Shown here: piece by piece, positions 1 through 11,400 of the stretch
How the letters are laid out: every line of letters starts with the position of its first letter
Numbering within the stretch: the stretch's first letter is position 1
Source: Lobosporangium transversale
Taxonomy: Eukaryota; Mortierellomycota; Mortierellomycetes; Mortierellales; Mortierellaceae
DNA: 64,000 nt
Assembly (NCBI RefSeq): GCF_002105155.1
Contig: NW_019029031.1
Location: forward strand, 124,001 to 188,000
Reading direction: 5' to 3'
Made by a program: the position numbers and the translations under genes
The notes under the pieces: model-generated
Told to the model about the DNA's origin: nothing
What the model saw: the letters and a program-made list of their open reading frames with translations, nothing else
Databases searched by the model: none

Positions 1-1324
1 CTGCTCCGATAAACGATTCTCCTGCTCGGATCAAGATCGTTATTGCATTATCTGCCGCTATCCGCCACTTGTCTTCGCTCCTCGAGAGTTCTACATACTC
101 ATACAACTGCTGTTTAAACTTTACTTCCAGTCGCATGCGATCTTCCAGGAACTGAAGGATAGATGGTTCGTTTACAAAGCTCCTCCATACTAAAGGCGAG
201 CTCTCATCTGGCCTGACTGAGTCATCTTCTTGTCCAACCACATCACTCTCTTCCATCTCAAAACTGAATACAGAGCTGATACTCTTTCGACGGCAAGTCG
301 GCGCAAGTGTTGGCTCGCTATCGTTTGCAATCAGACTCATCTCTTTCCGTGGCTCAAACATTGCGCGTACAACACAGTGCTCCAGAATAGACCTATGAAA
401 AAACCGATGTTGGTTGCCTGTGCGACTCAGAGGTGACGCTTCTCGCAGGATATTCCTACTACTTCCTCTGCTAAAGCACTCCTCTTTCCATGTTCCTTAT
501 AATCCAACTGAAGATGCAATACTATAGCTGCTCACCTTGAAGATCTTCCCTTGGCAATGAGAGCAGTCTCTTTAATATAGTAATGATCCATTGTTTGATC
601 TGCACATGATCACCCCAGTCTTTGTCATTCTTGTAGATTTCTCCAAGAAAACTAACCGCATCTTGGCGTATCCCAATGGTCCACTCTGTACTGGCTGCAA
701 TCTGCCCTAGTCGTTGACATATTCCCCATTGGAATGCAAGATCTCGTCGACAGGGCACTTCACATAAAAGAGTCTTGAACTTGGTGAGCTCGTCTGAGTG
801 CAGGAATGCATCGGCTTCACGGAGCGCTGGATACCATGCACTCTTGCGACTAAAAGCGAGTCCTTCTTCCATGCTCTGTTTGAATGTCATCCCACTTTCG
901 TATAATGAGATCACGCCATTGTTGTGCGTTGTTATTCTTGCTGCTATAATTGTATTATTTAATTCGTTACCACCGATATTCCGGTTGTTGTTCTTGCTGC
1001 TCAAGCTGTTGCTCCTGCTTTTTTGTCAGTTTTCTCAGCATCATTTGGGCGACCCAGACGTTCGAATAGGCGAGCGATTTCAATGTAGGCTGAAGCGATA
1101 TCTTGGCGTGGCATCTTGTCTTCATTAGAGGCGGAGGCAATAAGTTTCGTTCCCTCAGCCCGCTGGATCCGAGACAGAGCAAAGTCTGCATCGAGACACA
1201 GCTCCATGAGGATATCGTGTTCATTTTGTATCCTGTGCGTATCCCCCTTGTAAAGGTTGAAGAGTCCCAGAGCCTTTGGCGGCGGAAGGGCACCTCGAGA
1301 CGAAGTATACTTTGTCCCAAACAT
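1..1324 (-). pseudogene. Gutted NACHT-WD40 (NLR-like) gene copy, 5' part, runs off left edge
   Basis: Three blocks match the intact copy at 28568-34693. (1) 1324 to about 1005 encodes the TPR-like N-terminus (begins MFGTKYTSSRGALPPPKAL). (2) About 1004 to 522, in another frame, encodes the end of the Arm-like region (KQSMEEGLAFSRKSAWYPAL) up to the conserved exon-1 donor GTGAGC. (3) About 500 to 1 is open to the window edge and encodes the end of the NACHT region (FVHRS/ILEYC-like segment, PLVWRSFVNEPSILQFL) and the start of the pentapeptide part. Two stretches are missing: about 300 residues of the Arm-like region, and the intron 3' half plus the whole P-loop/Walker B core (about 1.2 kb by comparison). 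With the frame change and lost acceptor, a normal product is unlikely. The N-terminus is of the same type as in the 28568-34693 copy. The WD40 part, if present, lies outside the window. Confidence 0.85.
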
Positions 1325-1649
1325 TGGTTGTTGTATTTTTTTTTTATTTATTTTTTTTTTTTTTTAGAAATCTCCTGTCAGCTGTGAACTATTGGCCTTG
1401 AAGTAAGAAGAATTGTATTAGAATAGTGTTGTTAGTCAGTAGCCACCTTTATCACTTTGACGGATATAAAGAGTTGACAGCAACATACAGCTATTTTCAA
1501 CTATATTAATTTGAACAAGCAAGCGCTCTATGTTGAGAGGTGGATGTTGTTGTGAGAGGTGAACAAAGAAAAAAAAAAAAAAAAAAAAAAAAAAAGGGTT
1601 TGGCGAAGTCGAAAAAACACGAGGGGTGAATATTTGCGTGGCTTTGCAT

Positions 1650-1677
1650 ATGTACATGTACATGTACATGTACATGT
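1650..1677. repeat. (ATGTAC)n microsatellite
   Basis: About 4.5 units of ATGTAC. The unit equals its own reverse complement apart from phase, so the tract could form a hairpin. Confidence 0.9.
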
Positions 1678-2550
1678 TTGGAAACAGGCATAGAGTTGCC
1701 AATATCATGTTTGCCACTTGTCGTCGTGAGGGTCAATAGTGAAACCATATACCTTTGCCCTCTAAATTGGATCCAGAAGAGCTAAAGATATCGATGGTAC
1801 CTTTGCATCATAGCTGACTGAAAGCTTTTTTTTTTTTATTTTTTATTTTTTTTCGAAGTTGACTTTAATTCGTTTACATGGATTTAGAGCAGTAAACCTT
1901 ATTTTAATGGACTGTCGTGGATCGGGATGGAAGACCCAACGCGTCAATCAATCGGTTCTTCTTCCCTCTCTCCTACACAAAGGTTCCCCACAAAACCTAA
2001 AAAAAAACTTCGACTAGTCCCCAAGATGTAGAAAACGTAAATAGGGCGCCTATTATATCATCAGTTTGCGCGTCCTTGTATATATCAGTTAGGATAGACC
2101 TTTCTTTCAGCAACCTCGACAAAATGAAAAGAAGTTTATTAGGTTGTTTGAATACGTAGACGTAGATGTGCTTCTCGTCTAGGGGAAGTTTAGATTAACG
2201 TTGACAGCGACAGTATTATTGTTGCTTAAGACGTTCGTCGTTTTGCCGTCATTCTTCTTTTTCTTGTGTCTGCTCTGACGACTTTGGCCGTCATTGCCGT
2301 GCATGGACCTCAATTTTTTTTTTGTTTCAACTGATAAAAGTCCCAAGGTGCTCACATTCAGTAGCGCTTTGAATGAATTTTTGATATTTCTACGATGAGT
2401 TGATGCGTCATGAACAAGAGAGGTGATGCAAGTTGAAAAAGGTTCGATAAATGGAGTGCAAAGATCCTGTGTGTATCCAACGACGGATCGAGAGCGCAGA
2501 GGGGGTTGTTAGGACAAGGGGCCAGCATCTAGATGGGAGGCATTTAAGTC

Positions 2551-2590
2551 AGGGTATCAGGGTATCAAGGTATCAAGGTATCAGGGCATC
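2551..2590. repeat. Octamer tandem repeat (AGGGTATC/AAGGTATC)
   Basis: Five consecutive 8-bp units AGGGTATC, AGGGTATC, AAGGTATC, AAGGTATC, AGGGCATC, in the spacer upstream of the gene at 2996. Confidence 0.9.
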
Positions 2591-2995
2591 AAGCATGACA
2601 TTCTAGATGGACATACCCAAGACCCCCCTTTGCTTGTATGTACCAAGTTTGGATATTTTCGATGAAGGATAAAAGAAGTAAGATTTGCAAAGCAAGGGAA
2701 GGAATTTAAGGTTCCCCAAATGTCCTAAGCTTGCGGTAAAAAAAACCAATGCAAAGTCACTGGAACACATGAGTTTATGCATTTTGCCAAGCATTGCGAG
2801 ATTCTTTTTCTCTTCGCCACTCTCTCTTTCTTTCTCTCTTTCTCTTCTTTCCTTCTCCTTTCACTCTTCTTTGCCCACTTTTTTTCTTCTTCTTCAATAC
2901 TAATCACATTCCTGTGATCACTGCTGCCTTTTTATTATTATTATTATTCTTTTTTTCTTTTCCTTCTTCCCCCATAAAGAAAAAGGAGAAAAAGG

Positions 2996-4618
2996 ATGGT
3001 GCATCCCGGAATAATTGTTGCAAGCGTCTTTGGCGTAGTTGTCACTGGCGTAGTGATCTATACGATCATCAAGGAAGAATTCTTTGAACAACCAAGCTCG
3101 ACTAACTATGAACGATTCCGAGAAAATCACCGGCAACAGCAGCGACAACAACAACAACAGGAGGAGGAGGACCAAGACCGATATAATTTCTACTCTTCCT
3201 CGACCTCGATCCATGGCGACTATGAACTACGACAACGACGAATCCCCCAACCTGAAGACGACGAGAATGAAAAATCGAAGCTTGACGTAAGTTTGTTTTT
3301 TTTCTTTCTTTTTTATTTTATTTTCTATATTGCTCAAGTCTTTACAATGCATAGACATTCTTTTTTTTTTTTTTTTGTTTGCAAATGTACGCATGTGAAT
3401 TGAATTTGCATGCATGCAGTCATGCATTGTTTATTTATTTTCATTGCAATGCCCCCTTCCTTTATTTTTTTTTTTTATTTTTTTTTTCTTCGTCAATGCA
3501 ATGTTCAATGTGCAATCAGTCAAACCAGAAGCAGGAAAAAGCCTTGGAGACTACTACTAAAATGGAAAAAAAAAAAAAAAAAAAAAAAAAAAGAAAGCGA
3601 TAGTTGTAATGTTTCCGACATTAGTTGACTGTACCACATATGATTCTGTCTCCAGTCTCTTCATGACGAGCTAAAAAAGATTGGTGTTATTGGGCTTATA
3701 TTTGTCATATTTACCCTCTCGGCTCTCTTTTGCTCACAAGTTTATTTTCCTGTGTGGAGCGCAAGAAAAAAGGAAAAAAAAAAAAATCCCAAAAGCGGAA
3801 CAGCATCCAGCTAAATTTGGAAAGACTTTTTTTGAGTGAAACAAGCAATATCAATCTCCTTTGCTACATACAAATCATACAATGTTAACACTGCTTCTTC
3901 CTTGTTAACAACAAATTAGAATGATCTAATGCAAAGACTACAAAGGGTTGAAGCAGAGGAGGCTCGTCTTGCAGAGAAGGAAAGGGCTATGCGAGAGCGT
4001 GAAGAGAATCTGCAGCGATCTATGCGTGAGCATGAGGAACGTCTGGAACGAGAAATGCGAGAGTCTTTTGTTCTTAGAGAACGTAGAGATGAAGAAGAGG
4101 AAGAGGATGAGGATGAACAACTTGCTAAAACACTTCGTCAACGGGAACCACATATCTCTCCTCCCACTATCTCTGAGATTTATCAAAACCCATTTGCTAG
4201 CCATGAACCCTTGATCCAAAATTACAATGTTACAGATTCCCAGGAAAGTATTGATTATCATCATACAAGCCCCTCAGCTGCTACAGAATCAACAACGACA
4301 GCAATAGAGACAACAGCACCACAGTCTGGAGTTAGCTCCCGTGCTGCCAATGCAATTCTTCGTCATGACTTGAGTAGTAGCCATCATGAGAACATTAATC
4401 CATTCGAAGATCCTTCGACTCTACTTGAGAACCTATCCTCGTCCTCGGATCGATCATCAGTTCACGGACATGGAAGGATGAACGGGGACGTGTTTGCGGA
4501 TTCAGAGGATCGATCAGTCACTGTGGATCGTGATGATGAAGAGGATTTTGAATGGACCGAGGCTGAAATCGGTAGCATTGGATCACAAGAATCAGACGAG
4601 TCGTGGGTGTCGCATTAG
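2996..4618 (+). CDS. Single-pass membrane protein with acidic coiled-coil tail, unknown function
   Basis: Exon 1 (2996-3286) encodes a short N-terminus with a hydrophobic segment at residues about 5-23 (IIVASVFGVVVTGVVIYTI), then Gln/Glu-rich sequence. It ends in phase 0 at a strong donor (GTAAGT). The last exon starts at 3920 after TTAACAACAAATTAG and stays in frame to the stop at 4618. It carries a heptad-like charged helix (RVEAEEARLAEKERAMREREE), then a Ser/Thr-rich disordered part and an acidic C-terminus ending DESWVSH. Direct splicing gives about 329 residues but needs a 633-nt intron, long for this locus, so a small middle exon (perhaps near 3652) is possible. I do not recognise a family. 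The features fit a protein anchored at its N-terminus with a cytosolic coiled coil (inference). Confidence 0.6.
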
Positions 4619-5304
4619 AGAGAAGATCATAAAGATGTTCAGAAATGTGGGGGGGGGCACTGACCTTCTTCCCTCATTAGACTTCCGATCTCCCCTTTTT
4701 TCCTTTTTCTTCTTTTCTCCACATCTGTCATTTAAAAAATAAAATAAAAAATAAAAAAAAAGGTAATAATCTTTGTCTTTGCCAAGAATGCTTAATTGGT
4801 TTCAGGTTAGCTGCCATTCTAGGCAATATTCTGTATTAGTCCAAAGTTCCAATTTAGCAGCACATGAGCACTCTTGACTTGGCTCGTGCGAGCATATTAA
4901 AAACTTTTTAAAAAAATACCTCAACAGTTACTGCTTTGCTTATCATCGCTTCAATCACGCCATCATCCATCTGTCTTGTCAAGCATTAAATAAACATATT
5001 CATAAAAAAAGAAAAGGCCCAAATGTTAACAGTTGATATCCGTAGTTGTTTTATTGCACATTCGTTCTGCATGCTCAAGAAACTACATGAAACGTTAAAC
5101 ATAGTGTCGAAAAAAGAACTGCAAAGGGTTTAACAAATTAAAAAAAAAAAAAAAAAAGGTACTGAAAAAAAGGTACTGAAAAAAAGTAAAAAAAGATTTT
5201 GTTAAAAATCAAAAGAGCACCATGGCCTTGTTATGAGGTTATAATGAAAGGAGTAAGAAATAAGGGTAAGAAAAAGAAAAAGTAAAAAGGGTTTTTCTTT
5301 TCTT
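4619..5304. other. Convergent intergenic spacer
   Basis: 3' flank of the plus-strand membrane-protein gene and of the minus-strand eIF1 gene. AT-rich with A-runs and a G-run at about 4648-4656. No gene-like ORF and no tRNA-like fold were recognised. Confidence 0.6.
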
Positions 5305-6237
5305 TTAGAAACCGTGAATCTTGATCTGGTTCTTGCTAATTCCACCTTCAGTGGTTAAAAGAGTGTGGACCTTGGTACGCTGATCGCCTTGGAGCTGAAT
5401 GACGGAACCCAACTCTTCATCCTCCACAAGAGTACCGTTGCATGCAAAGTCTTTCTTGAAGATCTTGAGCATACGCTTCTGGTCAAACGTCTTGGGCAGT
5501 CCCTGAATGGTCGTCAGGGTCTTTCGTCCGTTACGTTGTTGAATACGAATATCTAAAGAATAAAATACATATATAAATATACATGTTAGTTCATCAACAC
5601 TGATACTTTTTTTTTTTTTTTTTTTTTTTAAAAACTACCTTTGTATAGTATAGTTCTTATCAGTTCACCCAATCCCCAAAGATCATGCATGTACCACTCC
5701 AATGAAAGAAAATGAAAAAAAAAACGAATGCGATTGGTGAAAAGAAAGTGAAGGAAAGAACTAGAGGGAATAAAACAAAAAGGAAATAAAAGGCAGTGCA
5801 TTATGACAATTGTTTATAGACAAGAATACGATTGCGACAGGGTCAAGATTCCCCTTGGTTACGAAGGTATAAGAAAAAAAAAAAAGTAGCCATCGCTTAT
5901 TGTTTGAAGAGAAAAGAGAAAGGAGGAGAGGGGAAACAAAAAAGGGTATAGATAAGAGGCCGCAGTAAAAGAAAAAAAAAAAAACGAGAGATAAGAGAAT
6001 ATTGACATACGGATATAATCCCTTTGTTCGGTAGTATCGCCAGAGTCGCCAAGATCGGCAAAAGGATCTATTGACAGATAAAGTAAAGATTGCCCATTTG
6101 TCATTAGTCATTTGTCACTAGTCAACTTGGGGGAGAAGTTGTTTTTTAAAACTGCGTATTTGACAGGGTCCACAGAGTGCTTTTTTAAAATAGAATTGAT
6201 TCATACCGTAGGTTTGAAGGTTTTGAATATCGGACAT
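5305..6237 (-). CDS. SUI1: Translation initiation factor eIF1 (SUI1)
   Basis: Three exons join in frame: 6237-6207 (MSDIQNLQTY), 6067-6011 (DPFADLGDSGDTTEQRDYI) and 5552-5305, giving 111 residues, the normal eIF1 length. The last exon holds the SUI1 core (IHIRIQQRNGRKTLTTIQGL, KKDFACNGT, EDEELGSVIQLQGDQR) and ends KIHGF as in yeast Sui1. eIF1 binds the 40S subunit near the P site, promotes scanning and enforces AUG selection. Introns are GT-AG (donors GTATGA and GTATGT). The second intron (6010-5553, about 460 nt) carries long poly(A/T) runs. The protein is so conserved that identification is secure. It is a single-copy housekeeping neighbour of the NACHT copies and functionally unrelated to them. 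Confidence 0.97.
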
Positions 6238-7019
6238 GCGGTAATGTAGTGGTTTTTTTTTTAAAAAAAAAATTAATATATAAATTCAGAGAAATTAAAG
6301 ATGGAGTTGCTGAACAAACAAGTCTTTTTTTTTAATTAAAAGAAAGAAAGTGGAGGAAAGTGATGTGGGGATGATGAAAAGAGAGAATAAAAAGAAGCTC
6401 CCATCTTTTCTTTTATATTGGAGGAGCCTCAGGTCATGAAACATCTGACCCTTAATATCTTATCATCACGTGTATTAGTGCCAAAAATGGCAAACATTTT
6501 GACCGCAGCACAACCGCAGCACAACCTACCCTTATTGGGTTTCTAGTATTTTTTTTGGATTCCCATATGTTATATACTATTGAAACAAAAGAAAAAAAAA
6601 AAGAACAAAAAAAAAAAAGAACCAAGAGGGTGAACATGTTGCACGCGGTGATTGATAGACCATGCCTGTACAAAAAGGCACATTCATGATACTGTAGTTT
6701 GACGTGGCTCGCTTTTGGCGAAAGCACCTTCGCCACCTGCGAAGTGCCGAATTACCCCTTTTCTCCTTCTTCTATTCTGTCTACATACTTTGCTTTGGCG
6801 TTGCTCGACTGCTTTGCCATCTTTTGAACTAATGTAAGTTTCCTTCCAACATCCCTACCAGCTGATTAGCTTGACGATGAAATGTCACTAATCTAATATT
6901 AATCTTTTTTGCTTTGCCAACAGTAGCGTAAAAAGAAAAAAATGAAAAAAATGAAAAAGGAAAAAAAAGATAAGGTGAAGTTCCTACCAATTACGCCCAG
7001 CTCGAGGGGAGCTTGGAGC
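6238..7019. other. Intergenic spacer upstream of eIF1
   Basis: 5' region of the minus-strand eIF1 gene. It contains A/T homopolymers and a CACGTG hexamer at about 6467-6472, a possible bHLH-type site (weak). No gene seen. Confidence 0.5.
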
Positions 7020-7300
7020 AGTGAGTGCATTCAAAGATTGAAATCTCATTGCCTTCATGGATGAACTGCCCAATATTCAGAAAGAACTTCCGTCTGCAAC
7101 TGACGTTGTAGGCAAAAGTTTGCGTATGCACAATGGTGCAACCTCACTCTACGCAAGTGGAGAAACGTTTAGACAGGACATGGATTCGCTTTTAGTCGCA
7201 GGAGTGCGCACTCTTTGGAGCCGTTGCATTCCTCCAGTCAGGCGAGCTCACCAAGTTCAAGACCCTTATACGCGAAGCACCCGATACTTGATGTGACATA
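7020..7300 (+). pseudogene. Fragment of NACHT-family Arm-like region
   Basis: The sequence from about 7020 matches the end of exon 1 of the neighbouring intact copy (9765-10020). It encodes FMDELPNIQKELPSATDVV, KSLRMHNGATSLYASGE and a KF-K-TL-type segment. After LYASGETFRQDM a small deletion shifts the frame, so the continuation (LLVAGVRTLWS...) is the shifted reading of the SFSRKSAWYPAL region. Homology ends near 7295. It lies 1.2 kb upstream of the intact copy on the same strand, and there is no NTPase or WD40 part. Best read as a relic of a partial duplication. Confidence 0.85.
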
Positions 7301-7375
7301 AGAGCTAGCCAACTCAGAGCCTCATGTGATGGTGCCGGAAGGATCGTGGGAGCCCTGTGACCAGGAATGGGCATG

Positions 7376-7406
<31 letters not shown>

Positions 7407-8431
7407 TTTTCATCAAGTAATTGAATGCGATAAACAAAGACCCATGTTTGGCAGTGGTAAATGAACTAGGATTAACTTATGAAATATGGTTTCGTCCATT
7501 TCACTATTTATTGGTAGGATTGGCCTAATAAGCCTTTTTTGTTTGCCTTCTGGCCTTGAGTTGAATCGCGACGTATAACTGTACCATTCATCAGTGGATG
7601 TTCTAGAGATCAAGCCCAAAACGGTTACAAATTAGCAAAATGTTGGACACCCATAGCAAGCACATTTCCACTCGCAGGCCCACCAAAACACTATGTCGTT
7701 CTTTACGCTCATTGTAACACTATGTCTGTCTATAAATATGGGAACACTGAGCATCTAAGGATTTCAAGCATCACATTCCTACTCTGTTGGAGAAATACCC
7801 AAGTTCTTCATGTATTGAAACCTAATCGCGGCGTTAGTGCTGTGTTCTTAAAAAGAACATTTATCTGGTGGAAATGCTAGCAACATTAGTTGATATTGAT
7901 TGATGTTACCATGCTGAACTGTCATACGTGAGCAAAAAAGAAAAAAAAGGAAGCTGTGGACCATTTCCGTTTGCTAGCATAGGGGAATTGCGATGAAGCA
8001 TGCGCTCATAAACTAAACAGCGTCTGGCGGCTTGAAGATCACTTTGGTATATAGGATGTTGAAAAATATATCCAGTTCACGGCTTTCTGGCAAGGACTCT
8101 ACTGGGGATCATATTTGCCTGATGATGTGGCACGCTTAGAGGAGAATGCTCAGACAAGGAATACGAGGAATGAACAACATTTAATATTACACAAATCAGT
8201 TTTGTGAAACTATGCCTCTCCATCTCTTTTTTCTATTCTGCCTTCTCTTTTCTTCTTCCATCAACTTCGGTCCTTTCTTTCTTTCTTTTTTTCACTCGAC
8301 TTGTTTTACCATACTTAGGCCATTAATAGATCTTCATTGTTTTCAAGCATTCCACTGTAAGCTCTCCTTCCACTATTGCTGTTAATTGATTGTTTTATAG
8401 ATCAGACGACACTTATCTATAACTTTGTCAA

Positions 8432-8464
<33 letters not shown>

Positions 8465-8471
8465 CCTAAAG
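7301..8471. other. Spacer and 5' region of the NACHT-WD40 gene at 8472
   Basis: Contains a poly(T) run at 7377-7404, no recognisable gene, and from about 8220 a CT-rich stretch typical of the fungal promoters in this window. A 28-nt T-run followed by CCTAAAG directly precedes the start codon at 8472, so a 5'-UTR intron ending at 8471 is possible. Confidence 0.5.
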
Positions 8472-11400
8472 ATGAGATGGCTACAGAGTACGCCTAGACG
8501 AGGACCACTCCCGCCTCAGAAAGCCTTAGACCTTGCTACCATTTACTTGGAGCAGGCACACAAGACAAAGGATCCTGTGCTCGCTTTAGAGATATGTTTG
8601 GATGCTGAGAATACTCTCTATCGGATACATCAATCGGATCGAAAGTCGCTCGTCGCTGCCTCAGCAAGCGGTACTGACAATACAGACAGAGCATTGTGCA
8701 AGGCAATTGCTGCTACTCTGAACAATGTCGGCGAACTATTCGACAACCTTGGTCATCCAGCTCACTCGAAAAGAGGTTACAAGTATGTAGCCAAATGGGG
8801 TCATGTACAACAACCCGATCCAGTTTCTGAAAGCCCTCATAAAAATCATCAAACCTTCAACATAAAAAAAGATGGTAACAGCACCAGCAAAAATATTCAA
8901 GGGAATGCCAGCGTCAGCACCAATATCATCAATGCTGGCAAGGTTATTCAAACACCAAAGGTCTCGACAACTCACAGATTTGCAACTATCCCAAAAGAAA
9001 TATTCAATCATGACGTGGCTCAAGTAGTTTTTAACTGCAATCTCCCTCGTCCAGATATTTATTTGGATGATACCCGGCAGCTTGCATATTGCCTTAACTT
9101 GCTACCTACTGCCCCTATGCCTAAAAGAGACCCCAGCAATCAAGAGCAAGAATGGTCTTTATCCACATCGAATGATCAAGATGAGCTAGAGCGACTTCAC
9201 AACCTGGTTTCAGATGTGATTACAATGTTCACCCAAAATGATGTCAAGTCTGAGGCTACTGTTGCTGAAGTCATGATGCTGGCTCCTGTTCTCAGTTACG
9301 AGCAGTATAGGGCACTACTCATGGCTTTGATCAATGGAATTAGCCAAAATGTCATGCTTGAAACTCATTTACTCGAAGGGTTGGCTCAGCTGATGCAGCG
9401 TGCCCCTCTTGGATACCTCGACTCCGATGATCTGGTCAATGTCCTCAACACTCTCAGTTCTCGCTTACAAGGCACTCATGGACAGTCTAGTGTTCACATC
9501 TATCGGCTGTGTGTAACAGTCTCACAAACGCTTGATGCTATGGTCAGCAGTCAAGCCAAAGGTCTGAAGCGAGAACAGCTCCATGAGCCGTTAGCAGCCT
9601 ATTTGAAGGAGTTAAAAGGTAGCTCAGATCCCCATCTAGTGTATCATGCAGCTTATGCTGCACAAGCCCTACTGTATATCCCAGACGATGAGACAACAAT
9701 GCAAGCCATGCTTCGACGTACATCAGCAGTGGCTCGAGGAGTGTTTGGAATTGTGGGTGCAGTTAAGGATTGGGATCTAAATGCCTTCATGGGTGAACTG
9801 TCCAACATGCAGAAAGGGCTTCCGCCTGTGAGTGATGTTGTAGACAAAAGTTTGGGTATGTACAACGGTGCAACCTCACTTTATGCAAGTGGAGAAGCAT
9901 TCAAGCAGAGCATGGAAGAAGGACTCGCTTTTAGTCGCAAGAGTGCATGGTATCCAGCACTCCGTGGAGCTGATGAATTACTCCAATCAGGTGGGCTCAT
10001 CAAGTTCAAGACTCTGGTGTGTGAAGCGCCCTGTCGACGAGATCTTGCATTCCAATGGGGAATATGTCTACGGTTAGGGCAGATTGCAGCCAGCACAGAG
10101 TGGACCACGGAGACACGTAAGGACGCTGTTCATTTCCTCGGAGAGATCTACAAGAATGAAAAGGATTGGGGTGATCATGCGGAGATCAAACAATGGGTCA
10201 TCAAAATACTGAAGAAGCTGACTTTGATATCAAAGGCCCTAAAAGGTGAGCAGGTATAGTGATGTATCTTCAGTTAAAGTATGAGAAGTGAGGATACTAA
10301 CAGCAAACCATATGCTCTACATGTGTTTTTACTTGTAGCTGCAGAGTCACTTCTGAGCAAGCTTGCAACAGATGGAGATGCCAACAAACAGCAACTGTAC
10401 AAGGATAGTATCAACGAGCCAGCAATACAGTATCCCCTCATTGGCACACTGCTTTCACCGACATCTTCATCCTTGCTCGAGCGTGTACAGAACAAATCCG
10501 ATGTTGAGAAGAACCTGCGCCTACTCAAGCGACAGCGGATGGAGATTAAAGATGAGCGGGACTTTTACATTCAACAGTATGCTAAAGCAAATCTCCAGGC
10601 AAGTGACGACAAAAAGTTCTTGCTGATGGACAAAGCGAAAGAGTTCCTGAATAGCGGTCAGAAAGTGTTCCTAGTCCAAGGTGAATCAGGAGCAGGCAAG
10701 TCGACATTCAATCGCACTCTAGAGCACGCTCTATGGGAAGTATACCAAAGGAAACGTGACCAGATCCCATTGTTTATCAATCTACCATCCATCGATAATC
10801 CTGCAAAGGATATGGTCGCAAAACAGCTACGAATGTACGATTTTACGGATGTGCAGATCAAGGAAATGAAGAAGACTCGGTCATTTATCTTGATTTGCGA
10901 TGGATATGATGAGGTCATGCAGACCAACAACCTGTATGCTTCTAACCGCCTCAACAAACCTGGTGAGTGGATGTGTCAGATGGTGATCAGTTGTCGCAGT
11001 GAGTACCTTGGGATAGACTATCGAGATCGATTCCAGCCTATGGATCGCAACCGTCAAGCGGATGTTGGGTTGTTTCATGAAGCTGTGATTGTGCCATTCT
11101 CTGAGGCACAGATCGACAGCTACATCGAGCAATATGTTGCTGCTGTGGATCTACTCTGGGGTGTGGAAGACTACCAGCGAGCGCTCAAGATGGTTCCTAG
11201 TTTACGAGAGATTGTGGAGAACCCATTCATATTATCACTCTCGCTAGAAGTATTGCCACGGATGGTGGACCCGAATCAAGATATCTATAAAAAACAGATC
11301 AAGCGCATCACATTATATGACAAGTTTGTAGAGTTGTGGCTCGAACGAGGCAAGAAGCGACTAAGCGAGATATCAGTGCTAGAGGATAGAAGGATGTTCC

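Larger units (their letters stand above)
1325..2995. other. Intergenic spacer without convincing gene
   Basis: I see no conserved coding potential. The stretch holds several poly(A)/poly(T) runs (for example around 1568-1595), a hexamer repeat at 1650-1677 and an octamer repeat at 2551-2590. From about 2800 to 2960 it is strongly CT-rich, as expected of the promoter/5' UTR of the plus-strand gene starting at 2996. Confidence 0.6.

Noticed and set aside
1436-1748. Minus-strand frames with poly-Phe and Met-Tyr or His-Val repeats
   Set aside because: They are products of a poly(A) run and an (ATGTAC)n microsatellite, with no conserved sequence.
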